NCBI GenBank assembly: GCA_004552965.1
Contig: SFMU01000036.1
Coordinates: 1-32,476, forward strand
Direction: 5' to 3'
DNA: 32,476 bases
Origin: Bacteroidales bacterium
GTDB lineage: Bacteria > Bacteroidota > Bacteroidia > Bacteroidales > UBA932
Within the stretch, counting starts at the first letter, position 1. Every line of letters starts with the position of its first letter. The notes beneath the pieces are model-generated. The model was not told the DNA's origin, made no database searches, and worked only from the letters and a program-made list of their open reading frames with translations. Below, one piece after another: positions 25,483 to 32,464 of the stretch. The position numbers and the translations under genes were made by a program.

Positions 25483-25665
25483 TTTCAAGGCAACAACCGG
25501 TGATATTGTCAAGACAGGAGTCAGTGGCGACTAATGGATTAATACTTCACCATCAAGCACTTCTCAAAAAACGATCACGAAAATGAATGCAGCAATAATA
25601 ATCTCATGCCTTTTGGCAGTGGCCCAGCCATCCCTTCTGGACTGTGTTGCTCTCGACATCGCCGG
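25483..25665. other. Gap at the right border of the AT-rich island
   Basis: 183 bases between two convergent stops. I see no RNA gene, promoter or clear terminator. Composition turns from AT-rich to GC-rich at about 25600, so the island border probably lies here. A plus-strand ORF starting at 25583 (MNAAIIISCLLAVAQPS) looks like a signal peptide but becomes antisense to the thioesterase gene; it may be a gene remnant. Confidence 0.4.
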
Positions 25666-26538
25666 TTATTTCGATCCTACGGGAATAGCGGATGGAGCCA
25701 ATGCGACTCTGCTTGCATCAGAGGATCCGGAATGCATTCTGCGCACGTCTGCGACATCTGATATTTCAGTTGCTCCCATTGTCCGCTCACTCCAGCTTAT
25801 CTTGATGGTACAAGCCTCCTCGCCCGAAGGCAGGGACATTCTGACGATGTAGTCCCGGCCGTCGTCGCCGTTGCGGAAGCATCTGGAAACCAGAGTGTCT
25901 CCGATAAACGTCTGCCTGATGAACTTTATCGCGAGGGAGGAGACATATTCATTCTCGATGATGTCATTCGGGAAGTCGTCGATGGCATGGTTGATGTATG
26001 CGCGGTTCCCTACATGTTTGTTGAAATCCATGTCTCCCAAGGTGGTGAGATGCTCTTTTTCGAACACCAGTTCCCCTTGGGCGCCGAATCTGAGCTTCGG
26101 ATGCCTGATTCCCGTTGCCCCGTCCGGAATCCTCAATTCGCAGATTGTCTCGATAGGGACAGGCCTGCCAGTGGCAATCTCGACCGGAGTCCAGATGCCG
26201 GTGCCGGATGCATAGACCTCCCCGTCGGACCTTCTGAGGATGAAGTCGAAATAAGCCCGGGTGGAGGTGAGCTCCGCAACCTTGACCTCTGACATGAGTC
26301 TCTCCCGCCAGAGGGGGCAATTCTCGCCGAGGGTCATCGAGATTTCCGAAATCACCCAGATGTATCCCAGAGGCCGGATGTCGAATGCGGCGATAAACCT
26401 GTCTGCCATCAGGGCTGCCACGGAATCCTGGAAATATGCCAGCGCCGATGTCAGCTTCAGCCTGTAGTCCGGATCGATATCCTCTGATGTAATCTGATAC
26501 GTGTCCTTGTGGATGCCGCCAAGTTCTATGTATGCCAT
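25666..26538 (-). CDS. Acyl-ACP thioesterase (FatA/FatB-like, double hot-dog)
   Basis: Predicted 290-residue cytoplasmic enzyme releasing fatty acids from acyl carrier protein. The N-terminal hot-dog domain has YQITSEDIDPDYRLKLTSALAYFQDSVA and WVISEISMTLGENCPLWRERL. The second begins with TLGDMDFNKHVGNRAYINHAID, in which the D-x-N-x-H-V-N/G-N pattern provides the catalytic Asn/His region of plant FAT-type enzymes. Bacteroidales commonly carry this gene. The last 30 residues (DVADVRRMHSGSSDASRVALAPS) lie beyond the conserved domain, near the island border, and may have been altered by it. It has its own promoter. Confidence 0.9.
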   Translation of the reverse strand: MAYIELGGIHKDTYQITSEDIDPDYRLKLTSALAYFQDSVAALMADRFIAAFDIRPLGYIWVISEISMTLGENCPLWRERLMSEVKVAELTSTRAYFDFILRRSDGEVYASGTGIWTPVEIATGRPVPIETICELRIPDGATGIRHPKLRFGAQGELVFEKEHLTTLGDMDFNKHVGNRAYINHAIDDFPNDIIENEYVSSLAIKFIRQTFIGDTLVSRCFRNGDDGRDYIVRMSLPSGEEACTIKISWSERTMGATEISDVADVRRMHSGSSDASRVALAPSAIPVGSK

Positions 26539-26575
26539 GTTCTTTCTTGTTCTGTAAGTTCTGTCCGTTCTCTGA

Positions 26576-26605
26576 CAAAAATACTCAATAACTCCCGTTT
26601 CGCAA
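26576..26605 (-). promoter_or_regulatory. Promoter of the thioesterase gene
   Basis: The minus strand has TATTTTTG (26576-26583) as -7 box and TTG (26603-26605) 19 bases upstream. The leader would be about 30 bases. Confidence 0.6.
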
Positions 26606-26660
26606 GCACCCTGAACGAATGATTCCGATCCTTGACGTGAATCCGGAATGGAGTAGATAA

Positions 26661-26711
26661 TTTGAAAAGTGCATATTTCATGTGCTGATTTTATTTGAAA
26701 AGTGTATATTT
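26661..26711 (+). repeat. 18-base tandem direct repeat upstream of rsmE
   Basis: TTTGAAAAGTGCATATTT (26661-26678) recurs as TTTGAAAAGTGTATATTT (26694-26711), 17 of 18 bases identical with a period of 33 bases, about three helical turns. The second copy runs into TATTTTTG (26707-26714), a -7 box match pointing at rsmE, though no TTG lies at the right -33 distance. It looks like a pair of regulator sites on one face of the helix, or a leftover promoter of a lost gene. Confidence 0.55.
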
Positions 26712-26759
26712 TTGTCCGACGGAACCGGAGCCGGATGAAAAAGCGGCATAATCCGGGAA

Positions 26760-27506
26760 ATGAATATGGAGATTTTCTATTCGAAAGAGACAGACGGAGT
26801 TTCAGTCCTGCTGGACCGGGAAGAGAGCGCCCATTGCGTAAAGGTGCTCCGGCACCGGCCGGGAGATGAGGTGACGGTCGTCGACGGAAAAGGAACGATG
26901 TACCGCTGCCGTCTTGAAGATGATTCCCTCAAGGGAGCGCGGGCGACCGTACTGGAAACCGTGCCCGGCTGGGGGACTCACCCATATTCATTGACCATGG
27001 CGGTCTGTCCCACGAAGAACAACGACAGGTACGAGTGGTTCGCCGAAAAGGCGACTGAACTAGGCGTGGACAGGATTGTGCCGGTGATAGGGGAGAGGAG
27101 CGAACGGAAGGTCTTCAAGAGCGACAGGGTGCGCAAGATTGTGCTTTCGGCGATGAAGCAGAGCCTCAAGGCAACGCTCCCGGCCGTGGAGGAACCCTTG
27201 TCGGTCCGGGATTTCATCCTATCCTGCGGGGAAGGCCTCAAGCTGATCTGCTATTGCTTCGAAGGAGAGACCGAAAGGCGCACGGTGACAGACGTCTTCC
27301 CCGTACCGGAGGCCGGAGTGACGCCTCAGGTGACCGTCCTGATAGGCCCGGAGGGGGATTTTTCGCCTGCCGAGGCCGAACTTGCCCTTGAGCACGGCTT
27401 CATCCCGGTGAGTCTCGGGCCGAGCCGTCTGCGCACGGAAACGGCGGCAGTGACCGCGGTCGCGGCCTGTTATCTGCATTTTCTGAATATGCCCCCAGTC
27501 ATCTGA
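26760..27506 (+). CDS. rsmE: 16S rRNA m3U1498 methyltransferase RsmE
   Basis: Predicted 248-residue SPOUT-class methyltransferase that methylates N3 of U1498 in 16S rRNA. An N-terminal PUA-like domain (HCVKVLRHRPGDEVTVVDGKGTMYRCRL, residues 23-55) precedes the knotted domain with CPTKNNDRYEWFAEKATELGV, VLIGPEGDFSPAEAELA and SLGPSRLRTETAAV near residues 195-238. Length is normal. ATG 26760 is used; ATG 26766 is an alternative. The start codon lies in a copy of the iterated octamer TGAATATG. It is followed 32 bases later by tsaC. Confidence 0.96.
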   Translation: MNMEIFYSKETDGVSVLLDREESAHCVKVLRHRPGDEVTVVDGKGTMYRCRLEDDSLKGARATVLETVPGWGTHPYSLTMAVCPTKNNDRYEWFAEKATELGVDRIVPVIGERSERKVFKSDRVRKIVLSAMKQSLKATLPAVEEPLSVRDFILSCGEGLKLICYCFEGETERRTVTDVFPVPEAGVTPQVTVLIGPEGDFSPAEAELALEHGFIPVSLGPSRLRTETAAVTAVAACYLHFLNMPPVI

Positions 27507-27538
27507 ACTATCAACGATCCAAACAAACACATCATATC

Positions 27539-28156
27539 ATGAGCATGGAAACAGTCATCGGAGAAACCCTGAAAGTCCTGAAGGAGGGCGGTGTGATTCT
27601 TTATCCTACCGACACCGTGTGGGGAATAGGCTGCGACGCCACCAACCCTGCCGCCGTGTCGAAGGTCTATCGGATAAAAAACCGTCCGGACAGCAAGTCC
27701 CTCGTCCTGCTTGCGGCAAGCCTGGACCAGGTGACCCTGTTCGTCAACGAGATTCCTCCGATGGCAATCGACCTGGTGGAAGTGAATGACCGTCCGATGA
27801 CGCTGATCTACCCCGGAGCAAAGACCTATCCGGCACCATCGGCAGGGGAAGAGCCGCGCTCGGACCGCTTTCATCTCGCCTACAACACTGTGGCTGAGGA
27901 TGGTACGGTGGGCATCCGCATCCCGATGATGGAATTCTGCCGGCAGCTGGCCTTCAAGCTCGGCCGTCCGATAGTCTCCACATCTGCTAACATCTCCGGC
28001 TGTCCGGCTCCGCACAGATTCGCTGAGATTCCCGAGGAAATCAAGGCCGCAGTCGACTACATCGTGGATCCCCGTCTGGAATCCCAGTCCACAGGCAAGC
28101 CTTCCCAGATAATAAAGATAGGGATGGGAGGAGAGGTCGAAATCATTCGTCCTTGA
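27539..28156 (+). CDS. L-threonylcarbamoyladenylate synthase (TsaC/YrdC/Sua5)
   Basis: Predicted 205-residue enzyme making threonylcarbamoyl-AMP from threonine, bicarbonate and ATP, the first step of t6A37 modification of tRNAs reading ANN codons. Seen: LYPTDTVWGIGCDA near residues 22-35, YRIKNRPDSKSLVLL (the K-x-R substrate segment) near 46-60, MTLIYPG, GIRIPM, and STSANISG near residue 147. It is the short form without the C-terminal Sua5 domain. It overlaps the convergent EEP gene by 14 bases. Confidence 0.95.
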   Translation: MSMETVIGETLKVLKEGGVILYPTDTVWGIGCDATNPAAVSKVYRIKNRPDSKSLVLLAASLDQVTLFVNEIPPMAIDLVEVNDRPMTLIYPGAKTYPAPSAGEEPRSDRFHLAYNTVAEDGTVGIRIPMMEFCRQLAFKLGRPIVSTSANISGCPAPHRFAEIPEEIKAAVDYIVDPRLESQSTGKPSQIIKIGMGGEVEIIRP

Positions 28157-29249
28157 CGTTGAACTCTGCGACCACCGGGTAGTGGTCCGAACATTTCGAC
28201 TTCGGAACGGAGTGCGAAACTGCACCGTAATGTTCCGGAATCAGGATGTAGTCGATCCTTATCAGTGGCCAGAGCATCGAATATGTTGCCCCGAAGCCTT
28301 TCCCCGCTTCCACGAAAGTGTCCTGCTGCCCCTTCTTCAGGCGGAAATAAGTGTAGGACATCGGATTGTCGTTGAAGTCCCCGGCAAGAATGACATCCGT
28401 GGAACAATCCTCGATGTCTGCGACGATCTGCTCGACCTGAGCCGGACGGATCAGGATGGATTTCTTGACCCTCTGCTCGGCATCCTTGACCTGGTCCCGG
28501 TCTTCCCTGCTGTCCCTCAGCAGACGGGACAGGGAAATGTTGTAGCTCTGGAGGTGGCAGTTGTAGACCCTGAAGACCCTCTGGCCGATCCTGATGTCGC
28601 AGTAGACGGCCTGGTTGGCGCTCTGCTCGAAATCCAGTTTCCCCTTGCCGGTGATTGGGTAGCGGCTCAGGGTGATGTTCCCCCAGGTCCCCTTGTCGGT
28701 GACGAACATGTAGTAGGCCGAACTGTATTCAGGGAACTTCTGTTTCAGGTAGGTTGCGACATCATATTCCCCGCTCAGGCTGACTTCCTGCAGGCAGATG
28801 ATGTCCGCGTCGGTCTTGCGCAGGAAAGCGGTCACCGAGTCGATGCAGACCTCCCTGCCTCCTTCGCCTTTGAATTCCGGCCTCCTTCCCTGATTGTACC
28901 TGCCTACATTGTAGGAAACCATCCTGACCGTGGTGCCTTCCGGGTCCACGGCGCCGGACTCGAACTGGAAGTAGTGACCGATGAAAACCAGCGACGGCAG
29001 CAGGGCGACCAGCGGGATCAGGAAGGACCGGGACATTCTCCGGATTCCTCCCAGTAGAAGCAGGAAGTTGATTATCACCAGGGGGACATACAAAAGTCCC
29101 AGAGCGGTCATGTACCAGGCTTTTGCCGGATTGACGGCGAGGGAGATGTAGCTGAGAAGCAGCAGCAGCGCGAAGACCAGCATCACTATCCTCAGGGCGA
29201 GGTTGGTGACGATGCTGTCCCTGTCTCTTCTGCTGCGTCGGCGTGACAT
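28143..29249 (-). CDS. Endonuclease/exonuclease/phosphatase-family membrane protein
   Basis: Predicted 368-residue protein. About three hydrophobic helices (residues 15-95) anchor an EEP domain with VSYNVGRYNQG, ADIICLQEVSLSG (metal-binding Glu), VILAGDFNDNPMSYTY and KCSDHYPVVAEF (catalytic Asp-His), all intact. The domain would face the periplasm or cytoplasm depending on topology. The substrate could be nucleic acid, a phospholipid or an inositol phosphate; sequence does not decide. It ends the mutL-rhomboid cluster, starting 4 bases after the rhomboid stop, an arrangement frequent in Bacteroidales. Confidence 0.92.
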   Translation of the reverse strand: MSRRRSRRDRDSIVTNLALRIVMLVFALLLLLSYISLAVNPAKAWYMTALGLLYVPLVIINFLLLLGGIRRMSRSFLIPLVALLPSLVFIGHYFQFESGAVDPEGTTVRMVSYNVGRYNQGRRPEFKGEGGREVCIDSVTAFLRKTDADIICLQEVSLSGEYDVATYLKQKFPEYSSAYYMFVTDKGTWGNITLSRYPITGKGKLDFEQSANQAVYCDIRIGQRVFRVYNCHLQSYNISLSRLLRDSREDRDQVKDAEQRVKKSILIRPAQVEQIVADIEDCSTDVILAGDFNDNPMSYTYFRLKKGQQDTFVEAGKGFGATYSMLWPLIRIDYILIPEHYGAVSHSVPKSKCSDHYPVVAEFNVKDE

Positions 29250-29253
29250 TGTC

Positions 29254-29946
29254 TCAGTATCTCCAGAGCTTGCCGGTGCGCCTCCAGTACCAGGTCAGCA
29301 GCAGACCGACGAGCGCGCCGCCAAGATGCGCGAAATGTGCGACTCCGCTGGCAGTCCCGGTGATTCCGGTGACCAGTTCAATTGCCATGAATATGATGAT
29401 GAACCATTTGGCTTTCAGTGAGACCGGCGGGAAGACGAGAGTCCAGACATTGTTCGGGTACAGCATTGCGTACGCAGCCTGGATTCCGAAGATCGCTCCA
29501 GAAGCTCCGAGCATCGGAGTCCGGATGAGGTTGAGGTAGGACACCTGGGCGGAATATTCCCCGGAGGCGATTCCCCCTGCGAGTGTGGCTGCCTCGATGA
29601 ACTGGATGCCGGTGTGCAGGGCGAGGGCCCCGAAGCCGGAAAGGAAATAGAGAATGAGGAATTTCCTGGTCCCGATTGCATTTTCCAGGGCTGCTCCGAA
29701 CATCACCAAACCCCACATATTCACGAATATATGGGCAAAGCCTCCGTGCATGAACATGTAGGTGAGCGGCTGCCAGATCCTGAACAGCGGCGAGGTTGGG
29801 TAGAACATCGAGAACGTCTTAACCATGAAATTCTCGTTGACCATGCAGGCGATGAAGAAGATCACATTCACGATGAGGATGTTCTTCGTCGCCGGAATCC
29901 GGCTGAAGAAACCGCCGATGTTGCTGTTGAAACCGTATTGTGTCAT
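29254..29946 (-). CDS. Rhomboid-family intramembrane serine protease
   Basis: Predicted 230-residue membrane protease with six or so helices. Conserved features are WQPLTYMFMHGGFAHIFVNMWGLVMFG (the HxxxN oxyanion region), the catalytic serine in LGASGAIFG near residue 150 and the catalytic histidine in VAHFAHLGGALVG near residue 207. Substrates in Bacteroidota are mostly unknown. It lies between mutL and the EEP gene with gaps of under 10 bases, so it is in one operon with them. Confidence 0.95.
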   Translation of the reverse strand: MTQYGFNSNIGGFFSRIPATKNILIVNVIFFIACMVNENFMVKTFSMFYPTSPLFRIWQPLTYMFMHGGFAHIFVNMWGLVMFGAALENAIGTRKFLILYFLSGFGALALHTGIQFIEAATLAGGIASGEYSAQVSYLNLIRTPMLGASGAIFGIQAAYAMLYPNNVWTLVFPPVSLKAKWFIIIFMAIELVTGITGTASGVAHFAHLGGALVGLLLTWYWRRTGKLWRY

Positions 29947-29955
29947 TTCTGTTTT

Positions 29956-31875
29956 CTAAAACTGTTTTTCAATGTAGTCGGCCGGTATTATTGTCAATAT
30001 CTTCCGGCCATTGCTGGTGAGTTCCGGGTTGGAGCCGGAGAGAAGCAGATCCAACAGATGCCTTGCCTCTGCCGGGGATGTCATGGTCTCGCAGTTGGAG
30101 GCTCCCAGCATTGCGATCTTTTCCGCCAGGGCAGTCTGAAGCAGGCTCGGCAGAAGGGAACTCTCGTCGGCAAGAATCAGTGTCAGGTCGCCGATCATCG
30201 TTTGGACCTTGCCGGGCTCGCCGCTGAAGCCCTCCGGGACACCCTCCACGACTATCGTGTCATTTCCCATCGGCGTAAGGCTGAAGCCCAGGGATGCAAG
30301 CATCCCGGCATTGTCGTCGAAGAGAGCTCTGGCTTCCACCCCGACTTCGACTTTGACCGGGAACAAGGTCGTCTGTGTCGCATGCCCGTTCTTCGAAAGG
30401 GCGGATATGGTCCTGTCGAATATTATCCTTTCCCTTGCCCTGCGGATGTTCACCACCATAAGCCCCTCCCTGGAAGGAGTGACTATGTACTTTCCACCGA
30501 GTATGATTGTCTGGGAGACCGGAAGCGAATTCTCCTGGAACAGTTTTCCGTAGTCCTCGCTGCCGTTCACGAAGTCTCTGGCGCGGGCGTTCCATGAGCC
30601 GTAGCCGCCCTGCCCTCCCTGGGAAGGGTAGCCTCCAAGGTCGCCTTGACCGTTCCGGGCGCCCTGGCCTCCGTAGACTCCATCTCCGTTCCGGTTCTCC
30701 CTGCTGCCGTCCTTGGAGCCGTCCCCGAAATCGAAGGATGGAATCTCGGTCGGGCCTGTGTCGAACGGATTGTACTGAGGGTCGAAGCCCACGGCCGGAG
30801 CCGAATCGTTGCCATATTCAGTGAAATGGCTGCCCATCACAGGCATGTCCTTCGCTTCCGGATTGCTGAAATCGATGCTCGCCGCGAAGGAAGCCTTTCC
30901 GAGGGTTTCCTTTACGGCCGCGTAGATGACCTGGAATACGAAGGAGTCATCCTCGAACTTCACCTCGCTCTTCGTAGGGCTGATGTTGACATCCACAGCG
31001 CGCGGGTCGGTTTCAAGGAATATGAAATATGACGGAGTGGTGCCCTGAGGCGCCAGATCCTCATAGGCCTTCATCACCGCCTTGTGCATGTACGGGCTTC
31101 TGAAGTACCGGCCGTTGACGAAGAAGAACTGGTTGCCGAGAGTCTTTCTGGCACTGTCCGGCTTGCCCACATAGCCCTTGAGACTCACCAGGGAAGTCTC
31201 GGCGCCGACATCCACCATGTCTCCCGTGACGTTGTGCCCCAGGAGGTCCAGAATCCTGAACTTGACTCCCTTGGCCTTTCTCAGCACGAAGACATCCTTG
31301 CCGTTGTGGATGAGGCTGAACGAGATTTCGGGGCGGGTGATCGCGACTCTTGTGAATTCTTCGACTATGTGCTTGAATTCCACGTTGTCGGATTTCAGGA
31401 ATTTCCTTCTTGCAGGAATGTTGTAGAAGAGATTCCTGACCGCGATGTTGGTCCCCTTGGGTACCGCCGCCTCTTCTGTCGAGACGTGCTGCGATGCCGC
31501 GAAACGGACTTCGCATCCGGTTTCCTCTCCTTCTTTCCTGGTCTTCAGGGTGACTTCCGCAACGGCGGCTATCGAAGCCAGGGCTTCTCCTCTGAAACCG
31601 AAGGTCATTATCCCTTCGAGGTCTTCCGCTGTGGCTATCTTGGATGTTGCGTGGCGCTCGAAGCAGAGCACGGCCTCGTCCGGATCCATGCCGCATCCGT
31701 TGTCTATCACCTGTATGAGAGTCCTGCCGGAATCGGTGATCACCACGCTGATCTGGTCGGCTCCGGCATCCACGGCATTCTCAACAAGTTCCTTGACCAC
31801 AGAAGAAGGTCTTTGCACGACCTCTCCTGCGGCGATCATGTTGGCTATGTTGCCGGGAAGGATACGGATTTCCAT
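29956..31875 (-). CDS. mutL: DNA mismatch repair protein MutL
   Basis: Predicted 639-residue mismatch-repair protein linking MutS to strand removal. The GHKL ATPase is complete: IAAGEVVQRPSSVVKELVENAVDAGA (residues 15-40), DNGCGM, HATSKI, TFGFRGEALASI and GTNIAVRNLFYNIPARRKFLKS. A Gly/Gln/Asn-rich linker covers about residues 380-450. In the C-terminal dimer domain the segment that in endonuclease-type MutL reads DQHAxxE is NIRRARER (near residues 476-483), and no CPHGRP motif is seen before the end, so the metal-binding nuclease site looks degenerate. It starts four bases after the stop of the small membrane protein. Confidence 0.96.
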   Translation of the reverse strand: MEIRILPGNIANMIAAGEVVQRPSSVVKELVENAVDAGADQISVVITDSGRTLIQVIDNGCGMDPDEAVLCFERHATSKIATAEDLEGIMTFGFRGEALASIAAVAEVTLKTRKEGEETGCEVRFAASQHVSTEEAAVPKGTNIAVRNLFYNIPARRKFLKSDNVEFKHIVEEFTRVAITRPEISFSLIHNGKDVFVLRKAKGVKFRILDLLGHNVTGDMVDVGAETSLVSLKGYVGKPDSARKTLGNQFFFVNGRYFRSPYMHKAVMKAYEDLAPQGTTPSYFIFLETDPRAVDVNISPTKSEVKFEDDSFVFQVIYAAVKETLGKASFAASIDFSNPEAKDMPVMGSHFTEYGNDSAPAVGFDPQYNPFDTGPTEIPSFDFGDGSKDGSRENRNGDGVYGGQGARNGQGDLGGYPSQGGQGGYGSWNARARDFVNGSEDYGKLFQENSLPVSQTIILGGKYIVTPSREGLMVVNIRRARERIIFDRTISALSKNGHATQTTLFPVKVEVGVEARALFDDNAGMLASLGFSLTPMGNDTIVVEGVPEGFSGEPGKVQTMIGDLTLILADESSLLPSLLQTALAEKIAMLGASNCETMTSPAEARHLLDLLLSGSNPELTSNGRKILTIIPADYIEKQF

Positions 31876-31878
31876 TCT

Positions 31879-32187
31879 CTAGCTGAAGAGCAGTTCAAAA
31901 TACTTCGCGAAGTAGATCAGGATGCCGGCAAGACAGAGCAGCCCGATTATTCCGATCAGTCTGGTCGCTCCGTTTGCCGTCGATCTCCTTCTGGCATAGT
32001 TCCCGTCTCTCAGGGAGCCGCGGATGTAGTCTCCCGGCTTGTACTCTCCCTTTTCCTTCTCCTTTTCGAAACGTCCGTCAACGTGTCCGAAAGTCTGACG
32101 GCGCTCCTCCTCGTCCTTGTCATAATAGATGGGACGATAGTTGAATCTTCTGTGTTCCTGTTCCCCAGGAAATGTAAAAAAGCCCAT
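31879..32187 (-). CDS. Small single-pass membrane protein upstream of mutL
   Basis: Predicted 102-residue protein of unknown function. A charged, Tyr/Arg/Glu-rich hydrophilic part (residues 1-75, for example YYDKDEEERRQTFG and EKEKEKGEYKPGDYIRG) is followed by one helix (ATRLIGIIGLLCLAGILIYFAKYF) at the C-terminus, as in tail-anchored proteins. ATG 32187 is preferred over the open frame to 32211 because the -7 box at 32209-32216 would put the longer start before or at the transcript start. Genes like this often precede mutL in Bacteroidales, but no role is known to me. Confidence 0.75.
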   Translation of the reverse strand: MGFFTFPGEQEHRRFNYRPIYYDKDEEERRQTFGHVDGRFEKEKEKGEYKPGDYIRGSLRDGNYARRRSTANGATRLIGIIGLLCLAGILIYFAKYFELLFS

Positions 32188-32208
32188 AGCGGATAATATA
32201 GTGAAATA

Positions 32209-32216
32209 CAAATCTA
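32209..32216 (-). promoter_or_regulatory. -7 box for the mutL operon
   Basis: The minus strand reads TAGATTTG, exact to TAnnTTTG, giving a leader of about 14 bases before ATG 32187. A clear -33 TTG is lacking. Confidence 0.5.
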
Positions 32217-32286
32217 ACTAAAAACTCCTTTTATAATGCAGTTTCGAGCTTTTTTCTGAAAAATTGCGAAAAAAAGTGAAAAAAAA

Positions 32287-32317
32287 TTTGGAGAGAACGA
32301 AAAAGTCCTTACCTTTG
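32287..32317 (+). promoter_or_regulatory. Ribosomal RNA operon promoter
   Basis: TTTG (32287-32290) and TACCTTTG (32310-32317) are 19 bases apart, a textbook Bacteroidota housekeeping promoter. An A-rich tract just upstream (32256-32286) resembles an UP-like element. The predicted leader to 16S is about 140 bases. Confidence 0.8.
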
Positions 32318-32353
32318 CAATCCCGTTCGCGAGAAGGATGGGAAAAACAATAA

Positions 32354-32364
32354 GTTCTTTGACA
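32354..32364 (+). promoter_or_regulatory. boxA-like antitermination element in the rRNA leader
   Basis: GTTCTTTGACA resembles both the boxA core (TGCTCTTTA) and the GTTCTTTGACAT stretch often found in Bacteroidales 16S leaders. It lies about 110 bases before the 16S 5' end. Confidence 0.5.
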
Positions 32365-32464
32365 ATAATGAAAGAATAGTACAAGCAAGTACCGAGAAAA
32401 TTATACGAGAGCGTTAATTTCTTAGAGACAGACTGTCAGGATCTGACTAGAAACTTTTGAATAT

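Larger units (their letters stand above)
345..30820. repeat. Dispersed iterated octamer TGAATATG/CATATTCA
   Basis: Copies read as TGAATATG start at 3075, 7251, 10496, 17574, 19676, 20194, 22589, 22998, 23994, 26761, 27484 and 29398. Copies read as CATATTCA start at 345, 4049, 5800, 11284, 11410, 13174, 15396, 20022, 20046, 21021, 25944, 26983, 29716 and 30813. These 26 were found by eye; about 0.6 are expected at 55% GC. They fall in all three codon frames (Glu-Tyr, Tyr-Ser, Ile-Phe, Asn-Met). None lies in the AT-rich island 24222-25580. Confidence 0.8.

Noticed and set aside
24222..25580. Insertion sequence or prophage remnant
   Set aside because: No transposase or integrase fragment, terminal inverted repeats or target duplication seen.
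345..30820. The iterated octamer as a strand-polarised element (KOPS- or Chi-like)
   Set aside because: The two orientations are nearly equal (12 and 14), so there is no replichore polarity in this window.
345..30820. The octamer as a side effect of frequent Glu-Tyr or Tyr-Ser pairs
   Set aside because: It also occurs as Ile-Phe and Asn-Met and across the rsmE start, so all frames are involved.
31084..32196. 370-residue plus-strand frame antisense to mutL and the small membrane protein
   Set aside because: MutL on the minus strand has all ATPase motifs; the opposite frame shows no domain, signal peptide or promoter.
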